Assembly (NCBI GenBank): GCA_903918195.1
Contig: CAIXDS010000164.1
Span: 1-47,266 of the forward strand
Direction of reading: 5' to 3'
DNA from: an uncultured Acetobacteraceae bacterium
GTDB lineage: Bacteria > Pseudomonadota > Alphaproteobacteria > Acetobacterales > Acetobacteraceae
Length of the DNA stretch: 47,266 nt
The notes beneath the pieces are model-generated. The model did not search any database. It worked only from the letters and a program-made list of their open reading frames with translations, and was not told where the DNA came from. Position numbers and translations under genes: made by a program. This document shows positions 34,571 to 42,057 of this stretch, piece after piece. How positions within the stretch are numbered: the first letter of the stretch is position 1; every line of letters begins with the position of its first letter.

Positions 34571-35061
34571 TGCGCCCGCTGATCCCGGCTGGGCTGCTGC
34601 TGGCCCTGGCTGGCTGCCAGGAACCGGCCGCCTTCCAGGAGTGGGCGCGCGGACGCCCCCTGACTGACCTGGAAAGCTGCATGGGGGTGCCGGACCATGA
34701 AGCGCACCAGGGCGCTCTGTCGTTCGCCGAATGGTCCGCCAAGCGTGCGGCGGGCAATATTACCGTCCCATTGTCCGACCTCGCGCTGTTGCCGATCGCC
34801 TGGCCGATCTCGCTGGCAACGGCCGGCAGCGTGACCATGCCGAACTCCGGCGACTGCACGGTGGTGGCGACGCTTGGTGGTGATGGGATGGTGCAGCGGG
34901 TGGCCTATACGGGCGATCGGAACGGCTGGCGGGGGAAGAACACCGTCTGCCTGCCGGTGATTGATGGGTGCCTCGAAGCCGCCCCGCGCGCCGCCGCTGG
35001 TGTCATCGGCGGGTCTGATGCTCCGGCAGATGGAATGGATATCGCTCGCGGAGGGCCTTGA
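34567..35061 (+). CDS. Predicted lipoprotein, last gene of the phage-like run
   Basis: 164 aa, with lipobox LALAGCQ (Cys near residue 17). The mature part has LTDLESCMGVPDHEAHQGAL and CTVVATLGGDGMVQRVAYTG, with several Cys residues, reminiscent of small SmpA/BamE-like outer-membrane lipoproteins; this is a weak resemblance. Overlaps the Rz1-like gene by 4 nt. It marks the end of the continuous plus-strand cluster. Confidence 0.55.
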   Translation: MMRPLIPAGLLLALAGCQEPAAFQEWARGRPLTDLESCMGVPDHEAHQGALSFAEWSAKRAAGNITVPLSDLALLPIAWPISLATAGSVTMPNSGDCTVVATLGGDGMVQRVAYTGDRNGWRGKNTVCLPVIDGCLEAAPRAAAGVIGGSDAPADGMDIARGGP

Positions 35062-35500
35062 TAACAAAACTCACTGGTGGCCGGTTCGCTAAGCCGAATT
35101 TGATTGCAAACCTCTGATGTGCAGGCATTTTTGACCGTTCGATGCTGGGGCAGATTTGAAGTGGTGGTTGCTCTATCCGACCATCTGGAGCCACGGGAGT
35201 CGCATATCTCTGGAATCATTTGCGAGGTCCCAGCCTTGCAGGAAGCTGTCGAGACGGATGAGACCGCTATCCTTGACCGCGCCTGCGCGCGGGTGCCTTG
35301 GGGGGTGTCAGACCGGAACAAAGAAACAGCCCCCTGCAGCCGAACCAAGAACCGCCGTGAAATGGAGTGCGTCGGTCGGCCAGGCGAGGGCGGTCGTGAC
35401 TGGCCATGGCGCACGGCTATGACATAGTCGGAATCCTTTCGCCGGACGCCAGTGGCCGGTTTCCTGGTCGAGATTTCGATATGGGATTGTTCGGAAGCAC
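35062..35500. other. Intergenic stretch at the right end of the phage-like cluster
   Basis: 439 nt with no convincing gene, tRNA or integrase remnant. Short open frames here lack ribosome binding sites and protein-like composition. The base composition drops slightly in AT-rich patches (35070-35110, 35180-35230). I found no direct repeat of this segment near 5441-5890 that would mark attachment sites, but a full comparison was not possible by eye. Confidence 0.4.
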
Positions 35501-36037
35501 ATGACAACGCGCGTGGACGCCGGCACATCCGCGAACCGGCATGATGAAAGGAAACGGGGACCATGGAGCAAGGTCGGCAGTGTTTGCCTGAGGACTTTCC
35601 TGTTGTGGGCAGGCGAGGCAGCCATTGGTCTCGTGCCGCTGCTGACCCACTTCACTGTCAGCGCTTTTTCGAACCGCATGGTCGTCGCCGCACGCTGCCG
35701 CAATTTTGATGTCCTGCTGGAACATTGCTGCTCGGTCCCGGACATTCCCTACGCCGAGATGAACATCCTTGCGGTGGTCATTTCCGGGTTGGGTCTCCTG
35801 TCGCTGATCCAATTTGGCTCCTGCGGACGACAGAGCCGGTTTACGCCGATGACGTTCCTGGCTGCGATCTCATCCATCGGGCTGCTGATTGTCGGTTCCC
35901 TGCTGTATGCGTTGACGGCTTCCGGCATCAGCGCGGGCAGTGAGAACGTTACTTATGAGGTGCTTGGGTTCGCCATGGCCGTTTCGTTCTATCTCACCCT
36001 CGAGGAAGCGTGGCTCGAAGCGCTTCAGGAAGAATGA
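35501..36037 (+). CDS. Hypothetical membrane protein
   Basis: 178 aa with three to four hydrophobic segments (TFLLWAGEAAIGLVPLLTHF; NILAVVISGLGLLSLIQFG; FLAAISSIGLLIVGSLLYAL; VLGFAMAVSFYLTLEEAW). Cysteines lie in the loop between spans 1 and 2. Its lower GC than the surroundings and lack of recognised relatives suggest an accessory gene at the phage boundary. Confidence 0.55.
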   Translation: MTTRVDAGTSANRHDERKRGPWSKVGSVCLRTFLLWAGEAAIGLVPLLTHFTVSAFSNRMVVAARCRNFDVLLEHCCSVPDIPYAEMNILAVVISGLGLLSLIQFGSCGRQSRFTPMTFLAAISSIGLLIVGSLLYALTASGISAGSENVTYEVLGFAMAVSFYLTLEEAWLEALQEE

Positions 36038-36081
36038 CATCTCAAAAGGTGATGATTCGTTATCGTAGTGTGGAAGAAACG

Positions 36082-36189
36082 ATGAACACTCTCGTTCTGG
36101 TCCTGGGCGCAACCACTTCGGTTGCGATCGTCGGTGGCATGGCTAACCTGGTCCGGCTGACCCGTCAGGCGTCCCGCCGGGGGGCGTAA
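36082..36189 (+). CDS. Very small single-span membrane protein
   Basis: 35 aa (NTLVLVLGATTSVAIVGGMA then NLVRLTRQASRRGA): one hydrophobic helix and a basic tail, the usual orientation signal for a small inner-membrane protein. An in-frame ATG at 36052 would add ten residues. Too short for family assignment. Confidence 0.35.
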   Translation: MNTLVLVLGATTSVAIVGGMANLVRLTRQASRRGA

Positions 36190-36311
36190 AGCGCTCGCCT
36201 GAGCGGCATCGCCGGTGCGTACCAGGCTCGACCAACCAGTAAAAATCCACCGGGCATCTGCCGGCGACGGGCATGGGTGTGTTTCCTTTGTTCCCATGGG
36301 TTCCAACTCCA

Positions 36312-37097
36312 TCAGCAACACTCAACCGCCCAGCCCCCCGGCAACGCTCCCATGCGGGTGAGGAACACCGGTGCCTGCGGGGTAAGGTGGTCGGCGACCC
36401 GGGCGAGGAAGCCGGGCAGGTCGGCCAAAGCCACCATTTCCAGCGCCGCGTATTCGCCATTGCCGGACGCCGTGTGCGCCGCCCGGATCTGCGCCGCCGT
36501 CAATGCGGTGCGGAGCGCGATGCCAAGATCGAGCACGTGGCTGCCAGCATGCTCGACGATGGCAAGCTCCCGGGGGTCGCGCACCGCGTCGGGGCCGAGC
36601 CCGAGTTCCTCGCGCAGTTCGGTGAGCACTGCTGCCAGCACGTCGGCGGTGCCGTCCGGCCAGGCCGCGCCGCTGTCCACGCTGCCGGCCGGCGGCAACT
36701 GCCATTGTCCGGGCTGGTAGACCGCGCCGTCCGGGCGCTGCCCGAACACCACGCCGTCCGGTCCGTGCACGACGCCGTTCACCGCCAGCGGACGCAGGCC
36801 GAGGGAGACGAACAGCTCGGGGCGGTCCATCTGGGCGACGATGCGGCGAAACTCGGTCCAATGGCCAGTGACCAGCCCGGTGGCGATGGCGTCAGCGCTG
36901 AACACCCGGCCGTTGAACAGTTTTCCGTCCATCCGCACCTGTGCGGCGGTCCAGAGGCGGTCGATTTCGGCCTCCAGGGCGACAGGCAGGGTGGGCATGG
37001 CGCGCACGATGCGCAGCCGCACGCCGGGCACAATGTCGTGCACCTGCCAGCCCGGCGGCAGCGCATGCCTTTGCACGCTTGTCCCGCCGGCCTTCAT
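36312..37097 (-). CDS. NUDIX-like hydrolase
   Basis: 261 aa. The segment with GQWQLPPAGSVD and later LAAVLTELREELGLG has the layout of a Nudix box, although the first Arg of the REUXEE core is Thr, so activity may be altered. The N-terminal 110 residues are a separate domain (LEAEIDRLWTAAQVRMDGKL) also seen in Nudix family members. Its ATG overlaps the stop of the methyltransferase-like gene by 4 nt, so the two form an operon. Substrate unknown. Confidence 0.65.
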   Translation of the reverse strand: MKAGGTSVQRHALPPGWQVHDIVPGVRLRIVRAMPTLPVALEAEIDRLWTAAQVRMDGKLFNGRVFSADAIATGLVTGHWTEFRRIVAQMDRPELFVSLGLRPLAVNGVVHGPDGVVFGQRPDGAVYQPGQWQLPPAGSVDSGAAWPDGTADVLAAVLTELREELGLGPDAVRDPRELAIVEHAGSHVLDLGIALRTALTAAQIRAAHTASGNGEYAALEMVALADLPGFLARVADHLTPQAPVFLTRMGALPGGWAVECC

Positions 37098-38365
37098 CTG
37101 AACGCCGGTTCCAGCCAGCGGGCCCAGCCGTTATTGTTGTTACCGGCTCCGGCCGCCATGGCGGTTTGCAGCATCACAAGGTGCGGCCCCGTGGGGGCAG
37201 GCAGGGGCACCGACCAAGCCACCTGCTCGCGCGCGGCAACAACGCACTCCGCACGCACGATGCCGGTGCCGTCCGGTCGCTCCAGCACCATGGTGAACAC
37301 CACCGGTGCGGCGGACGCGCCGGCATGATGCAGCGTGGCCGTAAAACGCGTTTGGCCGGCCAGCGCGTGCTGGAAGACGGCGCGCGCGGGCGGCTGGCCC
37401 GGCATGTTCGGGTGCAGTTGGCAGGACCGTCCGTCGAATACAAAAAATGCCCAGGGTACCGGTGCCAGATCGTGCAGCAGCAGCGGCACGAAGCCCGGCT
37501 CGTCGGGGATCAGCTTCAGCCGCGGCGGTGCCGGCGGATGGACGCGCAACGGCGCGCGGCGCTGGAACAGCTGGTAATCGCCATGCCGGCCCCGGTCGTA
37601 GAACGCCGCCGGGAAGCAGGGCGCCACGATCTGCTCGACGCCGGGCACCAGCCCCGGATAGGTGTGCACCAGCGCCACGTCCAGGTGGCGCAGCCAGGGC
37701 GCCTGCGGGTCGGCGAACACCGCCGCCTCCGCGCCCACGGCATCGCACAGCACGAAATCGACCTGCGACCAGCCCAATGCGTCCAGCAGGTCTGCCACCG
37801 GACGTGCCGGCACCAGCCGCTCCTCGTCTTCCGCACCGTCGTGCAGCGACGACGCCCAGTCGCCGGCCAGCCGCAGGTCCACTGCGAGTCGGGCGGCACT
37901 ATGCCAGGCCGCCGCGCCGAGCACGCGGATGCGCGGCCACGGCCCGGTGTTCAGCGCCAGCAAACGCAGATTGGCCGGCATCGGCTCGACGCAGGCGATG
38001 TCGGCAAGAGGATGCCGGCGAGCCAGCCACACCGCCGCGAAGCCGGCATAGGCGCCCAGCACCAGGATGCGCCGCGGGGTGGCCGTTATCGGCAACTCCA
38101 GCGCCTGGTCACGGAAAATCTGCGCCATGTTGACCACATCCGGGGTGGCACCGCGGAAATACAGCGGGTGGCCCAGTTCGGGCAGCGCCGCATGGCCAAG
38201 CCCGGCGTGGCCGGCTGCCAGCGTCTGCAAATGGTCGAAATAGGCGGTGCGCAAACCGGCCTCGCCCGGTGCCGCCTGCAGAGCAACCTCAAGCTCCGCC
38301 TTGCGACGCAGCGCCTCGGAGGTCGATTCGGCCGGCTGCGTGGTCATCGGTTTGCCATGCTGCAT
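37094..38365 (-). CDS. FkbM-type methyltransferase-like protein
   Basis: About 423 aa (start ambiguous; an ATG six codons later is equally good, and the frame is open further upstream). SAM-binding motif I ILVLGAYAGFAAVWLA, motif II VEPMPANLRLLALN, then WSQVDFVLCDAVGAEAAVFA match the FkbM family. The C-terminal 190 residues (from PPRLKLIPDEPGFV) form an extra beta-rich domain. Together with the coupled Nudix gene it may act on a sugar or glycolipid; that is inference. Confidence 0.65.
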   Translation of the reverse strand: MQHGKPMTTQPAESTSEALRRKAELEVALQAAPGEAGLRTAYFDHLQTLAAGHAGLGHAALPELGHPLYFRGATPDVVNMAQIFRDQALELPITATPRRILVLGAYAGFAAVWLARRHPLADIACVEPMPANLRLLALNTGPWPRIRVLGAAAWHSAARLAVDLRLAGDWASSLHDGAEDEERLVPARPVADLLDALGWSQVDFVLCDAVGAEAAVFADPQAPWLRHLDVALVHTYPGLVPGVEQIVAPCFPAAFYDRGRHGDYQLFQRRAPLRVHPPAPPRLKLIPDEPGFVPLLLHDLAPVPWAFFVFDGRSCQLHPNMPGQPPARAVFQHALAGQTRFTATLHHAGASAAPVVFTMVLERPDGTGIVRAECVVAAREQVAWSVPLPAPTGPHLVMLQTAMAAGAGNNNNGWARWLEPAFR

Positions 38366-38541
38366 CGTCCATTCTTGTGCAGGCTGCAGTTTCGACAATC
38401 GTACGGCAAAAATCGAGGCCGCAGGGCCACGCAAGCGGCCGGCCGCGGATTTCGTCTCCAATCGGCAATTTTTGAGGTGACATCGGGCCGTAAAGGTTGC
38501 ACAATGAAACCATTGCGGTCAGTTTTCGGAAGGGTGCGTTA

Positions 38542-38949
38542 ATGCCCAATCTTGCGGTCCCTGCCGAGCGCCTTCCTGAGGCGCTCCGCCATACTATTGT
38601 CGGCTTGGTGCGCCGGGATGGTCCCGACCTGTCGGCCCGTCAGCTCGCTGTGTTCCTGATTTGCTACCTTGAGGAAGGGCCGCACACCGTGCGTGGCCTC
38701 GCGGCCCAGCTGCATGTCTCCAAGCCGGCCATCACGCGCTCGCTCGACCGACTCGGCGCGCTCGGCTTGGCGCGACGGGCGCAGGACCCGCGCGATCGCC
38801 GCAGCGTGGTGGTGCAGCGCACGCGCATTGGCCTGGAATTGCTGGCTGACCTGCGCGGTCTGCTCACGGCCGCAGCCGAGGTGGTGACCGCGCCGGCACC
38901 GCCGGTCGGAACCCGGCCGGCCGGCCGGCCGGCGATGGCCTTCGCCTGA
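38542..38949 (+). CDS. MarR-family transcriptional regulator
   Basis: 135 aa. Winged helix: AVFLICYLEEGPHTVRGLAA, recognition helix VSKPAITRSLDRLGALGLAR, wing RAQDPRDRRSVVV, then a dimerisation helix (IGLELLADLRGLLTAAAEVV). Somewhat short at the N-terminus. Divergent from the methyltransferase/Nudix pair with a 176-bp gap, so it may control them. A terminator-like hairpin follows. Confidence 0.82.
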   Translation: MPNLAVPAERLPEALRHTIVGLVRRDGPDLSARQLAVFLICYLEEGPHTVRGLAAQLHVSKPAITRSLDRLGALGLARRAQDPRDRRSVVVQRTRIGLELLADLRGLLTAAAEVVTAPAPPVGTRPAGRPAMAFA

Positions 38950-38953
38950 CAGC

Positions 38954-38982
38954 GGGGGGCCGCCACATCCGGCGCCCCTTTT
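38954..38982 (+). terminator. Rho-independent-like terminator after marR-type gene
   Basis: Stem GGGGGGCCG (38954-38962) pairs with CGGCGCCCC (38970-38978) with one mismatch, followed by TTTT. Just downstream the 11-bp AGTCGTTTTCA occurs twice. Confidence 0.5.
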
Positions 38983-39016
38983 AGTCGTTTTCAACCGGCA
39001 GTCGTTTTCAGTCGCC

Positions 39017-39231
39017 TCATTCAGGCGCTTTTCCGCACGTGCGGATGCGCGCGAGCACCGCCTTCTCCAGCGGGCGCGGTCGATCCGACGCGGGCAATCC
39101 GGCGCGATCGGTCAGAGCCGTGTTGGTGGCGCGTCGCGCAGGGCGATTTCGGCGGCGTCGGCGCTGGCCGGTCCGGGGACGGCCACCGAGGGTAAGGTCA
39201 GCAGCAGGCATGCCGCGATCAGCCAGCGCAT
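39017..39231 (-). pseudogene. Possible broken small secreted protein
   Basis: An ATG at 39231 opens a good signal peptide (RWLIAACLLLTLPSVAVPGP then ASADAAE) but the frame stops after 39 codons at 39112-39114. A frame one shift away continues with ATNTALTDRAGLPASDRPRP and RTCGKAPE to 39017. Two extra bases around GACGCGCCACC would explain the break. It could instead be a genuine short peptide or sequencing error. Confidence 0.25.
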
Positions 39232-39291
39232 GACCCGTCGTGGCGGAGTCGCCCGCCCGGGGGAACATGAAAATGCGCGTGCCGGACTCGG

Positions 39292-39945
39292 TTATTGGCT
39301 TGCCCACACGATCCGGTGCACCCATGACACCTCGCCGAGATCAAAACTGCGGTCGGGATGGGCGGGGTTGAGGCTGCGCAGCTCGACCCGCCGGGCCGAG
39401 CGGCGGGCCAGCTGCTTGGCCATCACCTCCCCCTCGATGGAGCGCACCACCACCCGGTCGCCGCGGCGGATTGGCGCCGCCGGCGAGACGATCACCACGT
39501 CGCCGTCGCGGAACACCGGTTCCATCGACTCGCCGCTGATTTCCAGCGCGTAGGCGTTCGGATCGGCGATTTCCGGCAGCGCCACCTCGTCCCAGCCGCC
39601 GCCCACCGGATAGCCGCCATCGTCAAAGAACCCGTCGCCGCCGGCCTGAGCGAAGCCGATCAGCGGTACCCGCCGGGCTGCGGCCGGCGTGGCGCGGCCG
39701 CCGGCGGGCAGGGCGCGGGCGCCGGTCACCAGCGCGGTGAAGGCGTCGAGCGTGGCGCCGGTCGCGTCCAGCACCTTCGCCAGACTTTCTGTGCTCGGCC
39801 AACGCGCGCGGCCGTCCGGCATGCGCCGTTTCGACGGGTTGAACGTGGTCGGATCCAGCCCGGCCCGCTTGGCCAGGCCCGACGGCGACAGCCCGTACTC
39901 GGCGGCGAGCGTGTCGAGCGCGCGCCAGACATCATCGTGCTTCAT
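39292..39945 (-). CDS. Self-cleaving S24-family repressor with XRE-type helix-turn-helix
   Basis: 217 aa. Residues 1-70: helix-turn-helix (GLSPSGLAKRAGLDPTTFNP). Residues 95-215: S24/LexA-type peptidase with the Ala101-Gly102 cleavage site (QAGGDG), catalytic Ser140 (SGESMEPVFRDGDVV) and Lys177 (VMAKQL). It is not LexA: the DNA-binding domain differs. Divergent from the gene at 40162; the 216-bp gap carries a 12-bp palindrome and an SOS box. Such XRE-S24 proteins sense DNA damage or stress in alphaproteobacteria; target unknown. Confidence 0.88.
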   Translation of the reverse strand: MKHDDVWRALDTLAAEYGLSPSGLAKRAGLDPTTFNPSKRRMPDGRARWPSTESLAKVLDATGATLDAFTALVTGARALPAGGRATPAAARRVPLIGFAQAGGDGFFDDGGYPVGGGWDEVALPEIADPNAYALEISGESMEPVFRDGDVVIVSPAAPIRRGDRVVVRSIEGEVMAKQLARRSARRVELRSLNPAHPDRSFDLGEVSWVHRIVWASQ

Positions 39946-40063
39946 GTCAGGCCACCATTGGTCTCAAGCGTGGCAGGCCACCCGGAGCGGAAACCTGCGA
40001 GTTGATCGTGACGGAGAGCGTCAATGCAGTGTGATAGGACTTTTGACCAGAAAGGAATAGGAA

Positions 40064-40075
40064 AATGTGCACATT
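40064..40075. promoter_or_regulatory. 12-bp palindrome between the S24 repressor and its divergent neighbour
   Basis: AATGTGCACATT, a perfect 12-bp inverted repeat 119 nt upstream of the repressor start and 87 nt from the divergent gene. A natural candidate operator for the S24 repressor. Symmetry is seen; binding is inferred. Confidence 0.45.
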
Positions 40076-40108
40076 CCGCTTGCGAAGGGACTGAAGGCGT
40101 GGATAAAT

Positions 40109-40123
40109 GTTCTTGTCTTGTTC
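40109..40123 (+). promoter_or_regulatory. Alphaproteobacterial LexA (SOS) box
   Basis: GTTC-TTGTCTT-GTTC is a perfect match to GTTC-N7-GTTC, the LexA operator of Alphaproteobacteria. It lies 39 nt upstream of the ATG at 40162, a position typical for repression. It predicts DNA-damage induction of that gene and possibly of the divergent S24 repressor. Confidence 0.6.
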
Positions 40124-40161
40124 CAGAAGACGCATCCACCCACCACCAAGGAGACCCCCCG

Positions 40162-40542
40162 ATGCACGCCGTCGCCCGTGTCCTGCCGGCCGAAGCCGCC
40201 ACCAACCCTGGACCGCGCGGCGCCCGTACCGAACCGTTTCGCAGCGCCGAGCAAGCCTGGTTCTGGACCATGGCGGCCCTGGTCGCCCGTCGCGAAGGCA
40301 GCAACAGCGACGGCCCGCGCATCGAGCGTCCCTGTGATCCGGACGATGTGGTGAAGTGCCTCGATCAGCTCTATCGCCGCCGCCGGATCGACCTGGTGCA
40401 CGCCCGCATCCTGCGCATCTGGGGCGAGCGCGGCATGGTACCGAACCCGGCCTATCCGTTGGAGCGCGCCGATTCGCGGTTGTGGCGGGAGGCGCTGGAC
40501 CGGCTGGAATGGCCGCTGCGGGTCAAGGGCATCGTGGCCTGA
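40162..40542 (+). CDS. Conserved-looking hypothetical protein, predicted SOS-regulated
   Basis: 126 aa with AAGGAGA 11-17 nt upstream. A helical, Arg/Trp-rich protein: FRSAEQAWFWTMAALVARRE, then CDPDDVVKCLDQLYRRRRID and a C-terminal WREALDRLEWPLRVKG. No enzymatic motif seen; the pattern suggests a small nucleic-acid- or protein-binding domain. It stands alone, with an SOS box upstream and two hairpins downstream. Function unknown. Confidence 0.7.
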   Translation: MHAVARVLPAEAATNPGPRGARTEPFRSAEQAWFWTMAALVARREGSNSDGPRIERPCDPDDVVKCLDQLYRRRRIDLVHARILRIWGERGMVPNPAYPLERADSRLWREALDRLEWPLRVKGIVA

Positions 40543-40586
40543 CGGATCAAGGCCAGGGGTCGGTGGACCGCTGGCCCGCATCACGT

Positions 40587-40658
40587 GAAGCGCCTTGGGG
40601 AGAGAGAGAGGGAGGAGATGCCGACGCATCTCCTCCCTCTCTCTCCCCAAGGCGCTTC
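40587..40658. repeat. Long near-perfect inverted repeat (33-bp stem, 2-nt bulge, 4-nt loop)
   Basis: Left arm 40587-40621 begins GAAGCGCCTTGGGG and has a GA-rich centre; right arm 40626-40658 is its exact reverse complement apart from one extra GA unit on the left. Loop CGAC. It could terminate the SOS gene, but the lack of a T-run and the length suggest a mobile or dispersed palindromic element. Confidence 0.8.
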
Positions 40659-40672
40659 AAAACGAGTGGGTT

Positions 40673-40694
40673 CCAAGGGGCTACTGCCCCTTGG
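40673..40694. repeat. Second, shorter hairpin
   Basis: CCAAGGGG-ctactg-CCCCTTGG, a perfect 8-bp stem 14 nt after the long inverted repeat. It shares the CCAAGG/CCTTGG core with that repeat. The pair may be one composite repeat. Confidence 0.65.
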
Positions 40695-40791
40695 CCTTCC
40701 TTATCTTCGGAAATCCAGGCCTGATTGAAAAACAGCTAATGCAGGAAAATTTTCCTTGATCCCGATCCGCCTCCCGCCTTAATCTCGCTTC

Positions 40792-40878
40792 CGTCGGCAG
40801 CCGAGTTGTGCCTGCGGCCCCGACCCTCCTCCCTCCAAACCTGCATCGCCGCTCCCCTCCCGGGGAGCGGCTTTTTTT
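40792..40878 (+). ncRNA. Candidate small RNA (or leader) with CCUCCCU motif
   Basis: A promoter-like pair -35 TTGATC (40756-40761) and -10 TAATCT (40780-40785), 18-bp spacer, is followed by an 87-nt unit containing CCTCCCT (40828-40834) and ending in a strong terminator. CCUCCCU is complementary to Shine-Dalgarno sequences and is a hallmark of several alphaproteobacterial sRNA families. The same layout recurs at 42058. It may alternatively be an attenuating leader of the gene at 40896. Confidence 0.45.
40848..40878 (+). terminator. Rho-independent terminator
   Basis: GCCGCTCCCC (40848-40857), TCCC loop, GGGGAGCGGC (40862-40871), then seven T. Perfect 10-bp stem. Only 17 nt separate it from the next start codon. 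Confidence 0.85.
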
Positions 40879-40895
40879 GTGTCCGGAGCGCAGTC

Positions 40896-41129
40896 ATGGA
40901 TTTCGCCATTCGCAACCTTTCCGTCCTTGCTTACGCGCAGGGCTTTACGCTTTGGCACTACCGCGCGGGATCGGTGGGGCTGGGTGGGGTGGCCCAAAAG
41001 GGTTTTTTCAACGACGCTGCGGATATGTTCGCCACCGGCGACATGGTGCTGATATCCGCCGCCGAGGGCGGCCGCGTGCTGTTCGTCACCGCCACCGAGG
41101 GCGGGGTCGCCACCGCGCCCCTGGCCTGA
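40896..41129 (+). CDS. Small conserved-looking hypothetical protein
   Basis: 77 aa with GGAGCG as ribosome site. RNLSVLAYAQGFTLWHYRAG, then KGFFNDAADMFATGDMVLIS. I recall similar 80-100-aa proteins, with an LAYANGFTLWHY motif, both in phages and in bacterial chromosomes, where they are unassigned. Located directly after a terminator, so expression may depend on read-through or on a promoter within the leader. Confidence 0.65.
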   Translation: MDFAIRNLSVLAYAQGFTLWHYRAGSVGLGGVAQKGFFNDAADMFATGDMVLISAAEGGRVLFVTATEGGVATAPLA

Positions 41130-41135
41130 CTAATG

Positions 41136-41909
41136 TCAGAGCGGCGCCTGGACCAAGGCGCGCGCGGCGAGCGGGATCGGCGCCGCCCGGTAGGCGTCCA
41201 GTCCCCGCCCATTGGCACCTGCCATCGGCAGTACCCGCGCTGATGCCGCATGATTCGACAGCATGAACCCTCCGCCGCGCTGTCCCAGCGGCAGCGCAGC
41301 GCTCGGAAGGGCTGCCAGGCCGCCCCCTGCCTCCTGTCCGCGCCGCTTCTCCTCCGGCCACACCGCCATCACCTTGCGCTGGTAGGGCTCGCCCAGTTCC
41401 GGGCTGGCCGAGTGGTAGTACGCGGTGGCCTTGTTCCAGTCCCCGGTCTGCGCCTTGAGTTCGACCAGGAAGCGCGCCGCATAGCGGGCATTCTCCACCG
41501 GGTCGAATGCCTGGTCGAGGGTTGCGAAGGCCTGCGGATGGTGCATCAGGTTGACCTGCATGCAGCCGACATCGATCGAGCGCACGCCCTTGGCCTGCAG
41601 CGCCCGCACCGCGGCGATCACCGCTTCCTTGGTCTCGTAGACATAATCGGTGCCCTCGGCGTTGATGCTCCACGGCCAGGGGTTCACCGCACCATCCGGC
41701 CCTTGCCGCCCACTTTCGATACGGCCGATGGCCGCCATCAGTTGTTCGGGAATGCCGGCGACCCGCTCGGCGGCGCGTATCGCAGCGCGGCATTGCAGCC
41801 CGGGATTGAGTGCCGGCCACAGCGCAAGGCCCTCGGCCGCGGCGTTGCCGCCGATACTGGCGAACAGGGCGCTGGCGACCAGGGGGAGGGTGGCGAGGGT
41901 GCGCATCAC
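41136..41909 (-). CDS. Lytic transglycosylase (SLT-domain) family protein
   Basis: 257 aa with signal peptide (RTLATLPLVASALFASIGGN, AAAE). The SLT fold follows: IPEQLMAAIGRIESGRQ with catalytic Glu65, then VGCMQVNLMHHP and ARYAARFLVELKAQTGDWNK with YYHSASPELGEPY. The C-terminal 70 residues are low in conservation. It cleaves peptidoglycan in the periplasm. The first Met is followed by another; either could start. Confidence 0.85.
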   Translation of the reverse strand: MMRTLATLPLVASALFASIGGNAAAEGLALWPALNPGLQCRAAIRAAERVAGIPEQLMAAIGRIESGRQGPDGAVNPWPWSINAEGTDYVYETKEAVIAAVRALQAKGVRSIDVGCMQVNLMHHPQAFATLDQAFDPVENARYAARFLVELKAQTGDWNKATAYYHSASPELGEPYQRKVMAVWPEEKRRGQEAGGGLAALPSAALPLGQRGGGFMLSNHAASARVLPMAGANGRGLDAYRAAPIPLAARALVQAPL

Positions 41910-42057
41910 TGGACGCTACAGCCACAACGGTTAACGCAACGTGTGCAGCCCTTCCGGGCTCCGTCGTTGATCGGGCGCATTCCAGGATGCAGATGTGCGG
42001 ATGCTGCAATGCAAAAAAACGCTTGCATTCCGGGGGGCGCATCCGTAACTTGTGCAT

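Noticed and set aside
35104..35427. A 107-codon plus-strand frame after the phage cluster
   Set aside because: No ribosome site, no domain, unusual composition; left as intergenic.
5441..35500. Attachment sites or tRNA marking prophage ends
   Set aside because: I found no tRNA and no shared direct repeat at the two borders by eye; absence is not proven.
36941..38542. A 533-codon plus-strand frame opposite the methyltransferase-like gene
   Set aside because: Composition is Arg/Gln/His-rich and featureless; the opposite strand has recognisable SAM-binding motifs.
39292..39945. Calling the S24 protein LexA
   Set aside because: The peptidase domain fits, but the N-terminus is an XRE-type helix-turn-helix rather than the LexA winged helix.
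40587..40658. CRISPR repeat or simple GA microsatellite
   Set aside because: It is one palindrome with a short loop, with no spacer-repeat periodicity; the GA tract is part of the stem.
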